Below, piece after piece: positions 1 through 7,706 of a stretch of 55,256 nucleotides of DNA (its first letter is position 1; the number at the start of each line of letters is the position of its first letter). This stretch comes from Bryobacter sp. (GTDB lineage: Bacteria > Acidobacteriota > Terriglobia > Bryobacterales > Bryobacteraceae). The stretch lies in contig JALHNH010000043.1 in assembly GCA_022843625.1 (NCBI GenBank), forward strand, positions 1-55,256, read 5' to 3'. The notes under the pieces were generated by a model. It was not told the origin of the DNA and made no database searches. It saw only the letters and a program-made list of their open reading frames with translations. The position numbers and the translations under genes were made by a program.

Positions 1-2421
1 GTAGGCACAAAGCCGACCCAACATATCGTACTGGTGGGAGACTTCGATCCATCGAAGCCGTGCATCTTCGCCCGATTCGCTGAAGAAGCCTACACCCCCA
101 CGAGGCAAGCGGTCATCTGTGAAAACATCGACAACCTGACCCTGGATCGTGGTCACAAAATCACTTCCGCGTACATCCACTCGCACCCGGTAAATCGTAT
201 CGAGACGAGCCTGTATGGGCAGGGGAATCGACTTCCGAGTTCCTATCCGCCCATCAATAACCGAATAGCGAACCAGTTCCACGGTGGGAAGCGGACCGCC
301 GCGCGTTACTTCTAGACGTGCTGCGTAGTAGTTCTTTACATCGGCGGCTCGAAAGACCCACGATAGGGCCTTTCGCTCAATTGCCCCTAAGAATTCGAAG
401 CGGTAATCCTCAAGGCCTAGGGAGGGAGTGTAGAGCGCCAGCTTCCGAGGGCGAATGAATCCAGCCGGATCGTAGCTCCAACCCTTAGACCACTCTCCTA
501 CACCGGACCATTCCCCTAGCCCCTGTCTAAAGTCGTCTGATAGCTCAACCGCAGCCCGGCGCTGGATGTTCTGCTTCAGTTCATCGATAGAGTCACCTTT
601 GAATGACGCATTCAGCAAGCCGCTCACATTAGGCACCATTGAAGCGATCCGGCCCTTCGCTCCTACTTGTGCTGAAGGCGAATCGGCAAACCAGATCAGG
701 CCGATGATCAGCGGCACCGCCAGAGCAATCCAGCGAAGGTCGTTTGGAGCATCATGCCATCGCTGCTGAACAGCTTGCCAACTGACCCGATAGCTACTGT
801 TGGAGAAAGGACTCAACGCCGCAAAGGGGGAATGAGCAATCCGCGCAGGCAGAATGCGCAATTCGAGTTGTGGCTTTAGAACAGGGATCTGCTTTGGCTC
901 AATACGCTCACACATGCGCACATCTATCGAGCCAGAAATAGCTTGGAGTTTTAGACTGAACTGTCGGGAAGCCCGAAAGGCATTTGAAACCACTGATAGG
1001 CTCGAGCGGCGCACGCTGGCAATTCGCCCTTTGGCAGGAAGAGGCTCATTAAAGGCGAAAAGGCTTTCAGTTGCAGCCCAATTGCCCGAAACGCTTCGGA
1101 GGAACGATTCAGGATGCGAAAAAAGAGTCTCAAAGCCCTGGCATCGGCCGTTGGGGCGCTGCAAGATGGTATGGGCGGACCGGCTCTGAGCAGGCATCAG
1201 CGTAGCAGGCACTCGCTGCGGGAACTCATCCACTGACTCGATTCGGACCGCGCGCGGATTCGCAGCGCGTGGACGAGCAAATAATCGCTGAACAGAGCCT
1301 GCGTAACATACAACGGTCGGGGAAGGGAGTTCAGCAACCCGGCTGGCTGGCTGCACAGCTGGAAAAAGATTGGGCAGATAAGCCTGTGGCTGCGCTGGCG
1401 GTCTGTCGTTTGGCCGAATCCCGCCCAGATTCTCACAATCGAACAACAACGGGGGTCCCAATGCAAGATCCCGTGAGCCCTCAATCAATGCATCAAAAGC
1501 AGCAAAAGCCGGCCCTTCTAGCCCCACATCCAAAGCGGACATAGATCTTTCTCGTGGCTGGTGATCCAGCTCGGCGGCTGCCCATATGCTGCAAGCTTCC
1601 ACAGAATTTTCGATATCGGGCATGCCCGCAATGCTCAGCATCGCAACAGGGGCTGGCAAATAGAAACTATGCAGTCTTTCCGGTCCAAATGCTGTTGGAA
1701 AATCAACCGTCTCAGGAATCAGCGCCGCAAAGCAGCGCGATAGATCAAAGGGGAGCTGTGCCCCAGATGCGCGAGCAAAATCGACAGCTTCTAGTGGAAA
1801 ATGCTGCTGCGGCTGCAAGCCCGACATCGGCAGGATTGCTCCTGGGGAGCACACAAGGTCAAGTGGTGAAAAGCTGGGATCAGCGGGAAGTTCCTGGCCA
1901 AAATAAAGCTCAAGCCCTACCTCCATATGAATCGACAAATCGGTAGAAGATGCTTGCGACGACGGACACCCATCCGCGGGCGAGAGGGTGGTCTGAACTT
2001 GCGACGCTGACAAAGCGGCCATTGCTTCTTCAACACTCGCTACCCCAGACGGCGAGACCAGCTTGCTGATTTCTTCAGGATCCGCCAACCCTGTCCCCGA
2101 TTGAGCAAGTACTGAGCTGGACTCGAACTCCGAGGCCTTTAAAGCCACAAGCAATTCCATCTCAGAATGCCATGGCCGCGACGCAAGCGTACGTGGCGAA
2201 ATTTGTTCTGAGAGATACTCTGCAAACGCGGGAGATTTTTCTTTTTCTTCTGTCGGCCTTTTGCGAGCGGGCTTGCGGCGGGTCTGGTCTTCAAGCAGTC
2301 GGGCGACCGCAAGTTGTTCCTGCTCATGATGATAGGCCTGACGATGCGCAACTGAGCAGAACTCTTCTGAGGTGAATTTCTTCACCATTGGAAGTTTTTT
2401 GCCGCAGTAAATGCAATTCAT
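1..2421 (-). CDS. Unknown large protein with N-terminal Cys/His motif, one membrane segment and lectin-like C-terminal region (3' end outside window)
   Basis: From ATG at 2421 the minus strand stays open for 807 codons to the window edge, so the C-terminus is missing. The N-terminus begins MNCIYCGKKL and continues through FCSVAHRQAYHH, a CxxC plus Cys/His arrangement like a small zinc ribbon. Residues about 45-550 are low in recognisable motifs and rich in Ala, Pro and Ser. One hydrophobic segment (IALAVPLIIGLIWF, about residues 562-580) should cross the membrane. The part after it (about 620-807, with DDFRQGLGEW, YYAARLEV and GGVGFFSESGEDARLRW) looks like a concanavalin/LamG-type beta-sandwich. 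I see no enzyme signature. It may be a cytoplasmic-sensing, surface-binding membrane protein, but this is inference. The frame is free of stops throughout, while the competing frames are short. Confidence 0.75.
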   Translation of the reverse strand, partial: MNCIYCGKKLPMVKKFTSEEFCSVAHRQAYHHEQEQLAVARLLEDQTRRKPARKRPTEEKEKSPAFAEYLSEQISPRTLASRPWHSEMELLVALKASEFESSSVLAQSGTGLADPEEISKLVSPSGVASVEEAMAALSASQVQTTLSPADGCPSSQASSTDLSIHMEVGLELYFGQELPADPSFSPLDLVCSPGAILPMSGLQPQQHFPLEAVDFARASGAQLPFDLSRCFAALIPETVDFPTAFGPERLHSFYLPAPVAMLSIAGMPDIENSVEACSIWAAAELDHQPRERSMSALDVGLEGPAFAAFDALIEGSRDLALGPPLLFDCENLGGIRPNDRPPAQPQAYLPNLFPAVQPASRVAELPSPTVVCYAGSVQRLFARPRAANPRAVRIESVDEFPQRVPATLMPAQSRSAHTILQRPNGRCQGFETLFSHPESFLRSVSGNWAATESLFAFNEPLPAKGRIASVRRSSLSVVSNAFRASRQFSLKLQAISGSIDVRMCERIEPKQIPVLKPQLELRILPARIAHSPFAALSPFSNSSYRVSWQAVQQRWHDAPNDLRWIALAVPLIIGLIWFADSPSAQVGAKGRIASMVPNVSGLLNASFKGDSIDELKQNIQRRAAVELSDDFRQGLGEWSGVGEWSKGWSYDPAGFIRPRKLALYTPSLGLEDYRFEFLGAIERKALSWVFRAADVKNYYAARLEVTRGGPLPTVELVRYSVIDGRIGTRKSIPLPIQARLDTIYRVRVDVRGSDFVTTIQGQVVDVFTDDRLPRGGVGFFSESGEDARLRWIEVSHQYDMLGRLCAY

Positions 2422-2491
2422 CGGAGACGATACCTTCGGCAGTACTATCGGCAGGTCTACGCAGATTCCTTATATCTCTTTTTCATTTCTC

Positions 2492-2530
2492 AAAAAAAGG
2501 AATCGCCAGGCGTTAGCCTGGCGATTTTGA
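2492..2530 (-). terminator. Rho-independent terminator of carD
   Basis: An 11-bp perfect stem (2501-2511 with 2516-2526) closes a GTTA loop. On the minus strand it is followed by TTCC and seven T. It sits 30 bases past the carD stop codon. Confidence 0.85.
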
Positions 2531-2555
2531 AGGATGAATGACTAGTCAGAATGAC

Positions 2556-3065
2556 TTAAATGGGTTCCGGAAAGCGGAGTTTCGACTTCTGCAACGAGCG
2601 ATCCAACATTTCGATCGCCTCTTTTTCAATAATCGTACGGGAAATAGCGACTTCGGAAAGAAGCATCTGACGACTGCGCTCCAGCATTTTCTTTTCTCGA
2701 AAACTCAGCGGCTTGTCACCCTGGATCAGCAACAAAGTCTTAAAGACTTCGGCGATCTCGAGAAGCGACCCTTTGCTCATCTTTTCTGTATTTTCCTTAA
2801 ACCGGTGTTTCCAGTCCGGATTCCAGCGGGGGGTACCCGAAGCAAGGAAATTTAGAACCTTTGCAGTTTCTGTATTGCGAGTAACCTTGCGAAGACCCAC
2901 TTCTTCTGCGTGTGAGAAGGGGACCATAACAGTCATCGAACTATAGGCTAAACGAAGCAAATAGAATCGTTCGTTTTGCGCGCCAAATGAACGAACACTA
3001 ATGTTTTCGATGGTACCGACGCCATGGTTTGGGTAAACCACTTTTTCGCCGACTTGAAAAGTCAT
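2556..3065 (-). CDS. carD: CarD/CdnL family RNA polymerase-binding transcription factor
   Basis: The 169-aa product starts MTFQVGEKVVYPNHGVGTI, the hallmark of the CarD N-terminal Tudor-like domain that binds the RNA polymerase beta subunit. Residues about 60-169 form the helical C-terminal domain (PRWNPDWKHRFKENTEKM, KPLSFREKKMLERSRQML). Family members stabilise open promoter complexes, especially at rRNA and growth-related promoters. I chose the ATG at 3065 because GGAGGG lies about 9 bases upstream and the family starts there. A longer frame reaches 3170 but would begin upstream of the promoter's predicted start site. The gene appears to be monocistronic, with its own promoter (3127-3155) and terminator (2492-2530). 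Confidence 0.92.
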   Translation of the reverse strand: MTFQVGEKVVYPNHGVGTIENISVRSFGAQNERFYLLRLAYSSMTVMVPFSHAEEVGLRKVTRNTETAKVLNFLASGTPRWNPDWKHRFKENTEKMSKGSLLEIAEVFKTLLLIQGDKPLSFREKKMLERSRQMLLSEVAISRTIIEKEAIEMLDRSLQKSKLRFPEPI

Positions 3066-3126
3066 TCGAGGACCCTCCGTGCACTTGAGATTGTTGTTAC
3101 ATCGTTGAAACGTGATGGCTAATTGA

Positions 3127-3155
3127 AGGGTAGACCGCCCTTGGACGATTGTCAA
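3127..3155 (-). promoter_or_regulatory. Sigma-70-type promoter of carD
   Basis: On the minus strand a perfect TTGACA (3155-3150) is separated by 17 bases from TACCCT (3132-3127). The predicted start site near 3120 gives a leader of about 55 bases before the carD ATG at 3065. Confidence 0.7.
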
Positions 3156-3272
3156 CGTAGGTAGTTGCAAAAAAGTTGATTTTTTCTCAACCTTGAGCCG
3201 ATAAGATTCATTTTTTTCGCGTTGGGTCTTTCATCAGCGAAATCTATGAGAAATGCATCTTCGCCTGAAGAA

Positions 3273-3291
3273 TACACCACGCCTAGGTGTA
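3273..3291 (-). terminator. Weak hairpin after the TIM-barrel gene
   Basis: TACACC and GGTGTA form a 6-bp stem around a 7-base loop just past the stop codon at 3295. On the minus strand only TTCTTC follows, so termination is uncertain. The rest of 3156-3294 holds no gene that I can see. Confidence 0.3.
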
Positions 3292-3294
3292 TAG

Positions 3295-4119
3295 TCAGGC
3301 CCTCATTAAGGAGCGAAGGTAGCCGAGATTCTTGGCCATGTCCACTGCGATGTTCCGACTGGGCGAAGACGTCTCCAGATCGGCAAAACCCTGGTATCCG
3401 ATTTGCTCAATAAGCGACAAGACGGTTGGGAAGTGTATTCCACCTTGCCCTAACAGATTCGGATTGTCCTTGAAATGGAACTGGCAGATTCGTTCGGTGC
3501 CTAAAAGCGGGATCTCGTTGTAAATGTCATGGCCACGAGAAAAGGAATTGCCGACATCGTAGAAGATTCGGATCGAGCTCGACTTCGCACGCTCTAGAAC
3601 GCGAAGATTTTCAGCCGCCGAATTGGTATTCTCGAGACCCAGCGTCACCCCTGCGTTTTCCGCCTTGGGTGCAATATTGCGCAAAAGGTCTGCGACGTAA
3701 TCCAATTCTCTTGGCGTCTCAAGCGCTCGCGCGCCGAAGAACGGGAGCAGCATATTTCGAACTCCAAGCGCCTGATTGATCTCGATAGCATCAGAAAGCC
3801 ACTTTTCGCCCAGCTTGTCATTCTTGAGTCCATTGATATGCAAAATGTCCAGGCAAGTGGAAACCAGAGTGAGTTTCAGAGCTTTAGCACGCTCAATATG
3901 AGCGGAAGGATTATTGAAGGGCAACTTGCCGTCGACCGGCTTGCGACCTAGCGAGACTTCAACGCCGGCAAATCCAATTTGAGCGGCCAGGTCAAGAGCC
4001 TCAAGCTTTCCGGCAAGACCCAGATTCCAGTCCGTGACTCCGATCTGAAGCTTCGGATTAGGGGCAGCAAGCAGGACTCTTGCAATACCAGGAAGAGCCA
4101 GAAAATGTCGACGGCGCAT
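3295..4119 (-). CDS. Exported xylose-isomerase-like TIM-barrel protein (sugar phosphate isomerase/epimerase family)
   Basis: The 274-aa protein begins MRRRHFLALPGIARVLLAAP, a short Tat-like or Sec-like leader, followed by an AP-endonuclease-2/xylose-isomerase-like barrel. Visible family elements are VGITDWNLG-like strand 1 (IGVTDWNLG), GFAGVEVSLG, LGLENTNSAAEN with the metal-ligand Glu, FYDVGNSFSRG, ICQFHFKDNP and GFADLETSS. The set of Glu, Asp and His residues suggests divalent-metal binding and an isomerase or epimerase acting on a sugar in the periplasm. The ATG lies only 2 bases after the stop of the upstream TonB-dependent receptor, so the two are surely co-transcribed. This links the barrel to whatever that receptor imports. 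The exact substrate cannot be read from the sequence. Confidence 0.8.
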   Translation of the reverse strand: MRRRHFLALPGIARVLLAAPNPKLQIGVTDWNLGLAGKLEALDLAAQIGFAGVEVSLGRKPVDGKLPFNNPSAHIERAKALKLTLVSTCLDILHINGLKNDKLGEKWLSDAIEINQALGVRNMLLPFFGARALETPRELDYVADLLRNIAPKAENAGVTLGLENTNSAAENLRVLERAKSSSIRIFYDVGNSFSRGHDIYNEIPLLGTERICQFHFKDNPNLLGQGGIHFPTVLSLIEQIGYQGFADLETSSPSRNIAVDMAKNLGYLRSLMRA

Positions 4120-4121
4120 GA

Positions 4122-7100
4122 CTAAAAGTCTATGCGAAGTGCAACTTGCATGACACGGGCTCCATTCCCTGAACTTCCGTTCACCAACGCAGTGATCCGG
4201 CCAAACGAATTTGGAATCGAAAAGTTGTTGTTCGGATTATCGAAATTGGCTTTGTTCAGCGCGTTAAACATCTCGAGGCGAAGAGCAGCCTTCGATCGTT
4301 CAGTGATTGGAATCTTCTTCACCAGCGACACATCGAGGTTATAGAAACCGGGTCCCCGGAAGTTGTTTCGTCCTGAGGAACCAATACTTCCTGCTGGGGC
4401 AAATGCGAATTGAGCCAACTCTGCTGCGTTGAAGTAAAAGACTCCATTACCTCGAACCTCAACCTGCCCGATCGATCGATCCGTCCCATTAAAGTCGGCC
4501 AACTGGCTGGCGGTAGAACCAGCCGTCCTGCGCCCACTCAGAATCGGCAAGGGCCGCCCGGACTGAAAGATACCGATCATGCCAAGATCCCAATCTCCGA
4601 TGATCTTATTCAGCACCGCAGGAGCGTCGGTCGCAAATCGCTTGTTGCGGCCAAAGGGTATTGCATAGCTCGCCAGAAAGTTCATCACATGAGGACGATC
4701 CGCCGTAGTCCGAGCGTAATTGGAGCGAAGATTGAAATTGTCCAGCGGCGATCCAGCCGCAGTAAAACCATTGCCCTCGTCCGACGAATTATCGAGCGCC
4801 TTTGAATAGGTATAGTTCAAAGTCGCCCTCAAGCCTCCGGCATTACGAGATAGCGACATCTGCAAACCGTTGTAGTGACTCCGGCCATCATTAGCACCAA
4901 AAACAAACTGATTGAACTGCGGAAAATTCCGAAGGTAAAAATTGCTGATACCAGCAGCACCATAGCGATTGAAGTTCGCAGCCGAAGTGTCGACAGTATT
5001 GGCAGCCGCGCCGGCAAGGCCCTGATCGATAGTTCCGCCACCGATCGCCGAAACTGCATTGGTCGCAGAGCCAAACAAACGAACCAACGTGTTGTTCGCA
5101 CTTGGTGCAGCGCCGCTCGCGCGGAATGCCTGCAACTCCCGAAACGAGTTCAGAAAATCTCCTTCGATCTTGGGCTGATTCAGGTCCCTGTTGGTGAATA
5201 GCTTGACGCCCATCGTCCGCACATAGCCGATCTCGAACACGGTGTTCCGGGCCACTTCCTGCTGGATGCCAAACGAGAAGTGGTGCACGTATCCAGTGCG
5301 TAGATTTGGATCCATCAGCACGACCGAGGTTTGCCGGGTCAGCCCTGGTGCCAAATCCGGCGCGCCCGGTCGCTGAGGGTACTCAGAATTCGTAAGATTG
5401 GCCACACTGCGATTCGCCCCGGGAGTGGCATTCGGAAAGGTGTTTACGGTTTGAGCGAAGCCCGGCGTATTGCCATCGGCAGTATTGATCGCCGAGCCAA
5501 TCATCCGGTCAAAGAAGACTCCATAACTGCCCCGGATCGAAGTCTTGCCACTCCCGAATGGATCCCAGGCAAAGCCGAAGCGCGGTGCAAAATTGTTTTT
5601 GTCGGAGGCAAACCAGGAATTCTGTCGAACGATCCTGAAGTCGGCAATATTCGCGCTTGCATTCACATCAGCGGCGCGATTAAGCGTCCCTTGAAAGCCG
5701 TTGATCTCAGTCGGAGCACCAAGGTATTCCCAACGCAGCCCAATGTTCAAGGTCAGGTTCGGGCGGATCTTCCAATCATCCTGGAAGAAAGTTCCAAACT
5801 CCTTGAAGTCGAAGTTCCGGATACGTGGAAGCCCTGCGTCCTGGAACTGCGTCAGATCGCTGTAGTAGGTTGTACTGATTTGGCCCACTCTGCCAAGAAC
5901 ATCGTTGTACAAACTCTCAAATTGTTGGCGAATGCCTGAGGTTACCCCACTCTGGCCAACTTGTGGGCCCAGCGCTGCCGGAGCGATATTCCCATTTACC
6001 CTCGCGAGATTGACATTGGGATAGATACCCGCAAAGTTTTCGTTGAACTGCTTGACGTGACGAAAGTTCACCCCAGCCTTAAACGTGTGCTTGCCTCGAA
6101 GAATCGTGAGATTGTCAGTAAAGTCGTTGACGGGCGTATTTCGATTCTGGCCAAAGGCAGCATTGATCGGATCGGTGAAAAGCACCGAAATAACGGCTGG
6201 ACCTTCGGGACGATCGGGACGCAAAAACTGCGTGAGCCCAAACTGTCGGCCAGCCCTGAACTCATTGATCAGCGAAGGTGAAAGCGTCCAATCCGATCCG
6301 AACGAGAATCCATACCGGTCATTCAGAATGGCTCCGTCCTTTTGCGAGGGGAAAGTCCGCTCGGCAAGGTTCAGATTGTCTACAGATTCTGCTTTCAACT
6401 TGGAATAGCGAAAGAAGACTCGATGCAGTTGCGTTAGTTGCCAGTCCACTTTGCCTGTCCCCTGATACGACTTCGCGGGCGCGGCAATGTTGAGACGATG
6501 CCCGGAACTATTAAGACCATCGCCAACCTCAGTGTTGTTCGATGGCAACATCAGATTGAAGATATTCCTCATCGTAGGATCGACACCCCGGCCAGCCGGA
6601 TCATTTCGCGCGATGTCAAAACTCTGGATGTTGCCCGCTGTATCTCGCCACCGGAAGATACCCTGCCTGGCCTCGGCGGTTGCCACGGTGCGGTTTCTGC
6701 TCACGTCCTGACGCGAATCTGTGGCTTGAAAATTCCCAAAGAAGAAGACTTTGTTCCGGATGGCGGCCCCCCCAAAGCTGCCTCCGTAGATGGACTGGTT
6801 GAACTTTGGACGGGCCGTGCCAGAAGCGTTGTTAAAGAAAGTATTGGAATTCAGTTTGCTGTTGCGAAGAAACTCAAACGCGTTGCCATGAAACTGATTG
6901 GTCCCAGATCGGGTCACCATCTCGATTTGTGCTCCGGCACTTCGGCCAAATTCAGCCTTGCCGCCATTGGTAACAATGCGCACCTCTTCCACCGAATCCG
7001 TATTCGAAGGTGTCAGCGCAAGACCAAAACGCGGGACCACATTGTCGTTTACATCGATGCCGTCAAGCCGGGTATTGTTCGACCCTTGGCGAAGCCCGTT

Positions 7101-7607
7101 TACGCGCGAAAAGCTCTGGTCCCCGGCATCGACACTCACCCCTGGGTTCAGCGCTGCGAGCGCCAGCGGCCCACGGCCTAACTGGGGCAAGGTATCAATC
7201 TCACGCATGCTAATACTACGTGCGGACTGCGCATCCGCCGTGTTCACCTGCACAGCATTTGCTTCAACAGAAATCGCCTCAGATACTTGACCCAATTCAA
7301 GCTTCACAACTTGCCTCAAAGTCGAACCAGAGAACAGCTCGATATTGCCTAAGACAGCCTTCCGAAAGCCGGTTGATTCGACAGTGATCTCATATATCGA
7401 AGGACGCAGACTCGCAAAGAGGATGTTGCCATCAGCTGCAGTAGTGGCATTTGAACCGATCGCGATCTGACGGCGGCTATCCTTCAGAACCACCTTCGCA
7501 CCGGCCACACTGGCTCCAGTTGAATCCAGAACCTGCAGTTCAATTCTTCCATTGACGACCTGACCGAGAGCAGGCAAACAAACAAGAACAAAAGCAAATA
7601 GACGCAT
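4122..7607 (-). CDS. Oar-like TonB-dependent outer membrane receptor (copy 1)
   Basis: The 1161-aa protein starts MRLFAFVLVCLPALGQ, a signal peptide. Residues about 18-105 form a carboxypeptidase-regulatory-like beta-sandwich (IELQVLDSTGASVAGAKVVL). A plug domain follows (LPQLGRGPLALAALNPGV, RLDGIDVNDN, IEMVTRSGTNQFHGNAFEFLRNSKLN), and then a very long beta-barrel ending in aromatic ALRIDF. This architecture is typical of the many Oar/Cna-B-type receptors of Acidobacteriota, thought to import carbohydrate or peptide oligomers. It is a clear paralogue of the receptor at 7707-11240, sharing blocks such as NAGRTYYDS/NDGRSHYNG and RGPGFYNLDVS. Its ATG at 7607 has only a distant AAGGGG (7621-7627 region), which lies inside a hairpin. 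It is co-transcribed with the TIM-barrel gene downstream. Confidence 0.9.
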   Translation of the reverse strand: MRLFAFVLVCLPALGQVVNGRIELQVLDSTGASVAGAKVVLKDSRRQIAIGSNATTAADGNILFASLRPSIYEITVESTGFRKAVLGNIELFSGSTLRQVVKLELGQVSEAISVEANAVQVNTADAQSARSISMREIDTLPQLGRGPLALAALNPGVSVDAGDQSFSRVNGLRQGSNNTRLDGIDVNDNVVPRFGLALTPSNTDSVEEVRIVTNGGKAEFGRSAGAQIEMVTRSGTNQFHGNAFEFLRNSKLNSNTFFNNASGTARPKFNQSIYGGSFGGAAIRNKVFFFGNFQATDSRQDVSRNRTVATAEARQGIFRWRDTAGNIQSFDIARNDPAGRGVDPTMRNIFNLMLPSNNTEVGDGLNSSGHRLNIAAPAKSYQGTGKVDWQLTQLHRVFFRYSKLKAESVDNLNLAERTFPSQKDGAILNDRYGFSFGSDWTLSPSLINEFRAGRQFGLTQFLRPDRPEGPAVISVLFTDPINAAFGQNRNTPVNDFTDNLTILRGKHTFKAGVNFRHVKQFNENFAGIYPNVNLARVNGNIAPAALGPQVGQSGVTSGIRQQFESLYNDVLGRVGQISTTYYSDLTQFQDAGLPRIRNFDFKEFGTFFQDDWKIRPNLTLNIGLRWEYLGAPTEINGFQGTLNRAADVNASANIADFRIVRQNSWFASDKNNFAPRFGFAWDPFGSGKTSIRGSYGVFFDRMIGSAINTADGNTPGFAQTVNTFPNATPGANRSVANLTNSEYPQRPGAPDLAPGLTRQTSVVLMDPNLRTGYVHHFSFGIQQEVARNTVFEIGYVRTMGVKLFTNRDLNQPKIEGDFLNSFRELQAFRASGAAPSANNTLVRLFGSATNAVSAIGGGTIDQGLAGAAANTVDTSAANFNRYGAAGISNFYLRNFPQFNQFVFGANDGRSHYNGLQMSLSRNAGGLRATLNYTYSKALDNSSDEGNGFTAAGSPLDNFNLRSNYARTTADRPHVMNFLASYAIPFGRNKRFATDAPAVLNKIIGDWDLGMIGIFQSGRPLPILSGRRTAGSTASQLADFNGTDRSIGQVEVRGNGVFYFNAAELAQFAFAPAGSIGSSGRNNFRGPGFYNLDVSLVKKIPITERSKAALRLEMFNALNKANFDNPNNNFSIPNSFGRITALVNGSSGNGARVMQVALRIDF

Positions 7608-7618
7608 AGCTGAACAAA

Positions 7619-7647
7619 AGACCCCTTGACTTGAAGTCTAGGGGTCT
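7619..7647 (-). promoter_or_regulatory. Hairpin between the two receptor genes that includes the Shine-Dalgarno-like AAGGGG
   Basis: AGACCCCT (7619-7626) pairs with AGGGGTCT (7640-7647). An inner GACT/AGTC pairing extends the stem past a single T-T mismatch. On the minus strand it is followed by TTTTGTT and, 11 bases after the hairpin, by the receptor ATG. It could act as a partial terminator, an RNA-stability element or a lid over the ribosome-binding site. Confidence 0.55.
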
Positions 7648-7706
7648 CATGATGTGAATTGAAATACATCTGGGACCAAGCGGTTGATCCCAAGTGCTGA
7701 CTGGGA

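Noticed and set aside
566..1946. Several plus-strand open frames across 566-1946
   Set aside because: They are short and lie opposite the 807-codon minus-strand frame that reaches the window edge; none has a motif or a good ribosome-binding site.
3066..3170. N-terminal extension of CarD to 3170
   Set aside because: It would start upstream of the predicted transcription start, while GGAGGG and the family N-terminus fix ATG 3065.
5331..7181. Long plus-strand frames opposite the first TonB-dependent receptor
   Set aside because: They are codon-usage shadows of the receptor, with no family motifs.
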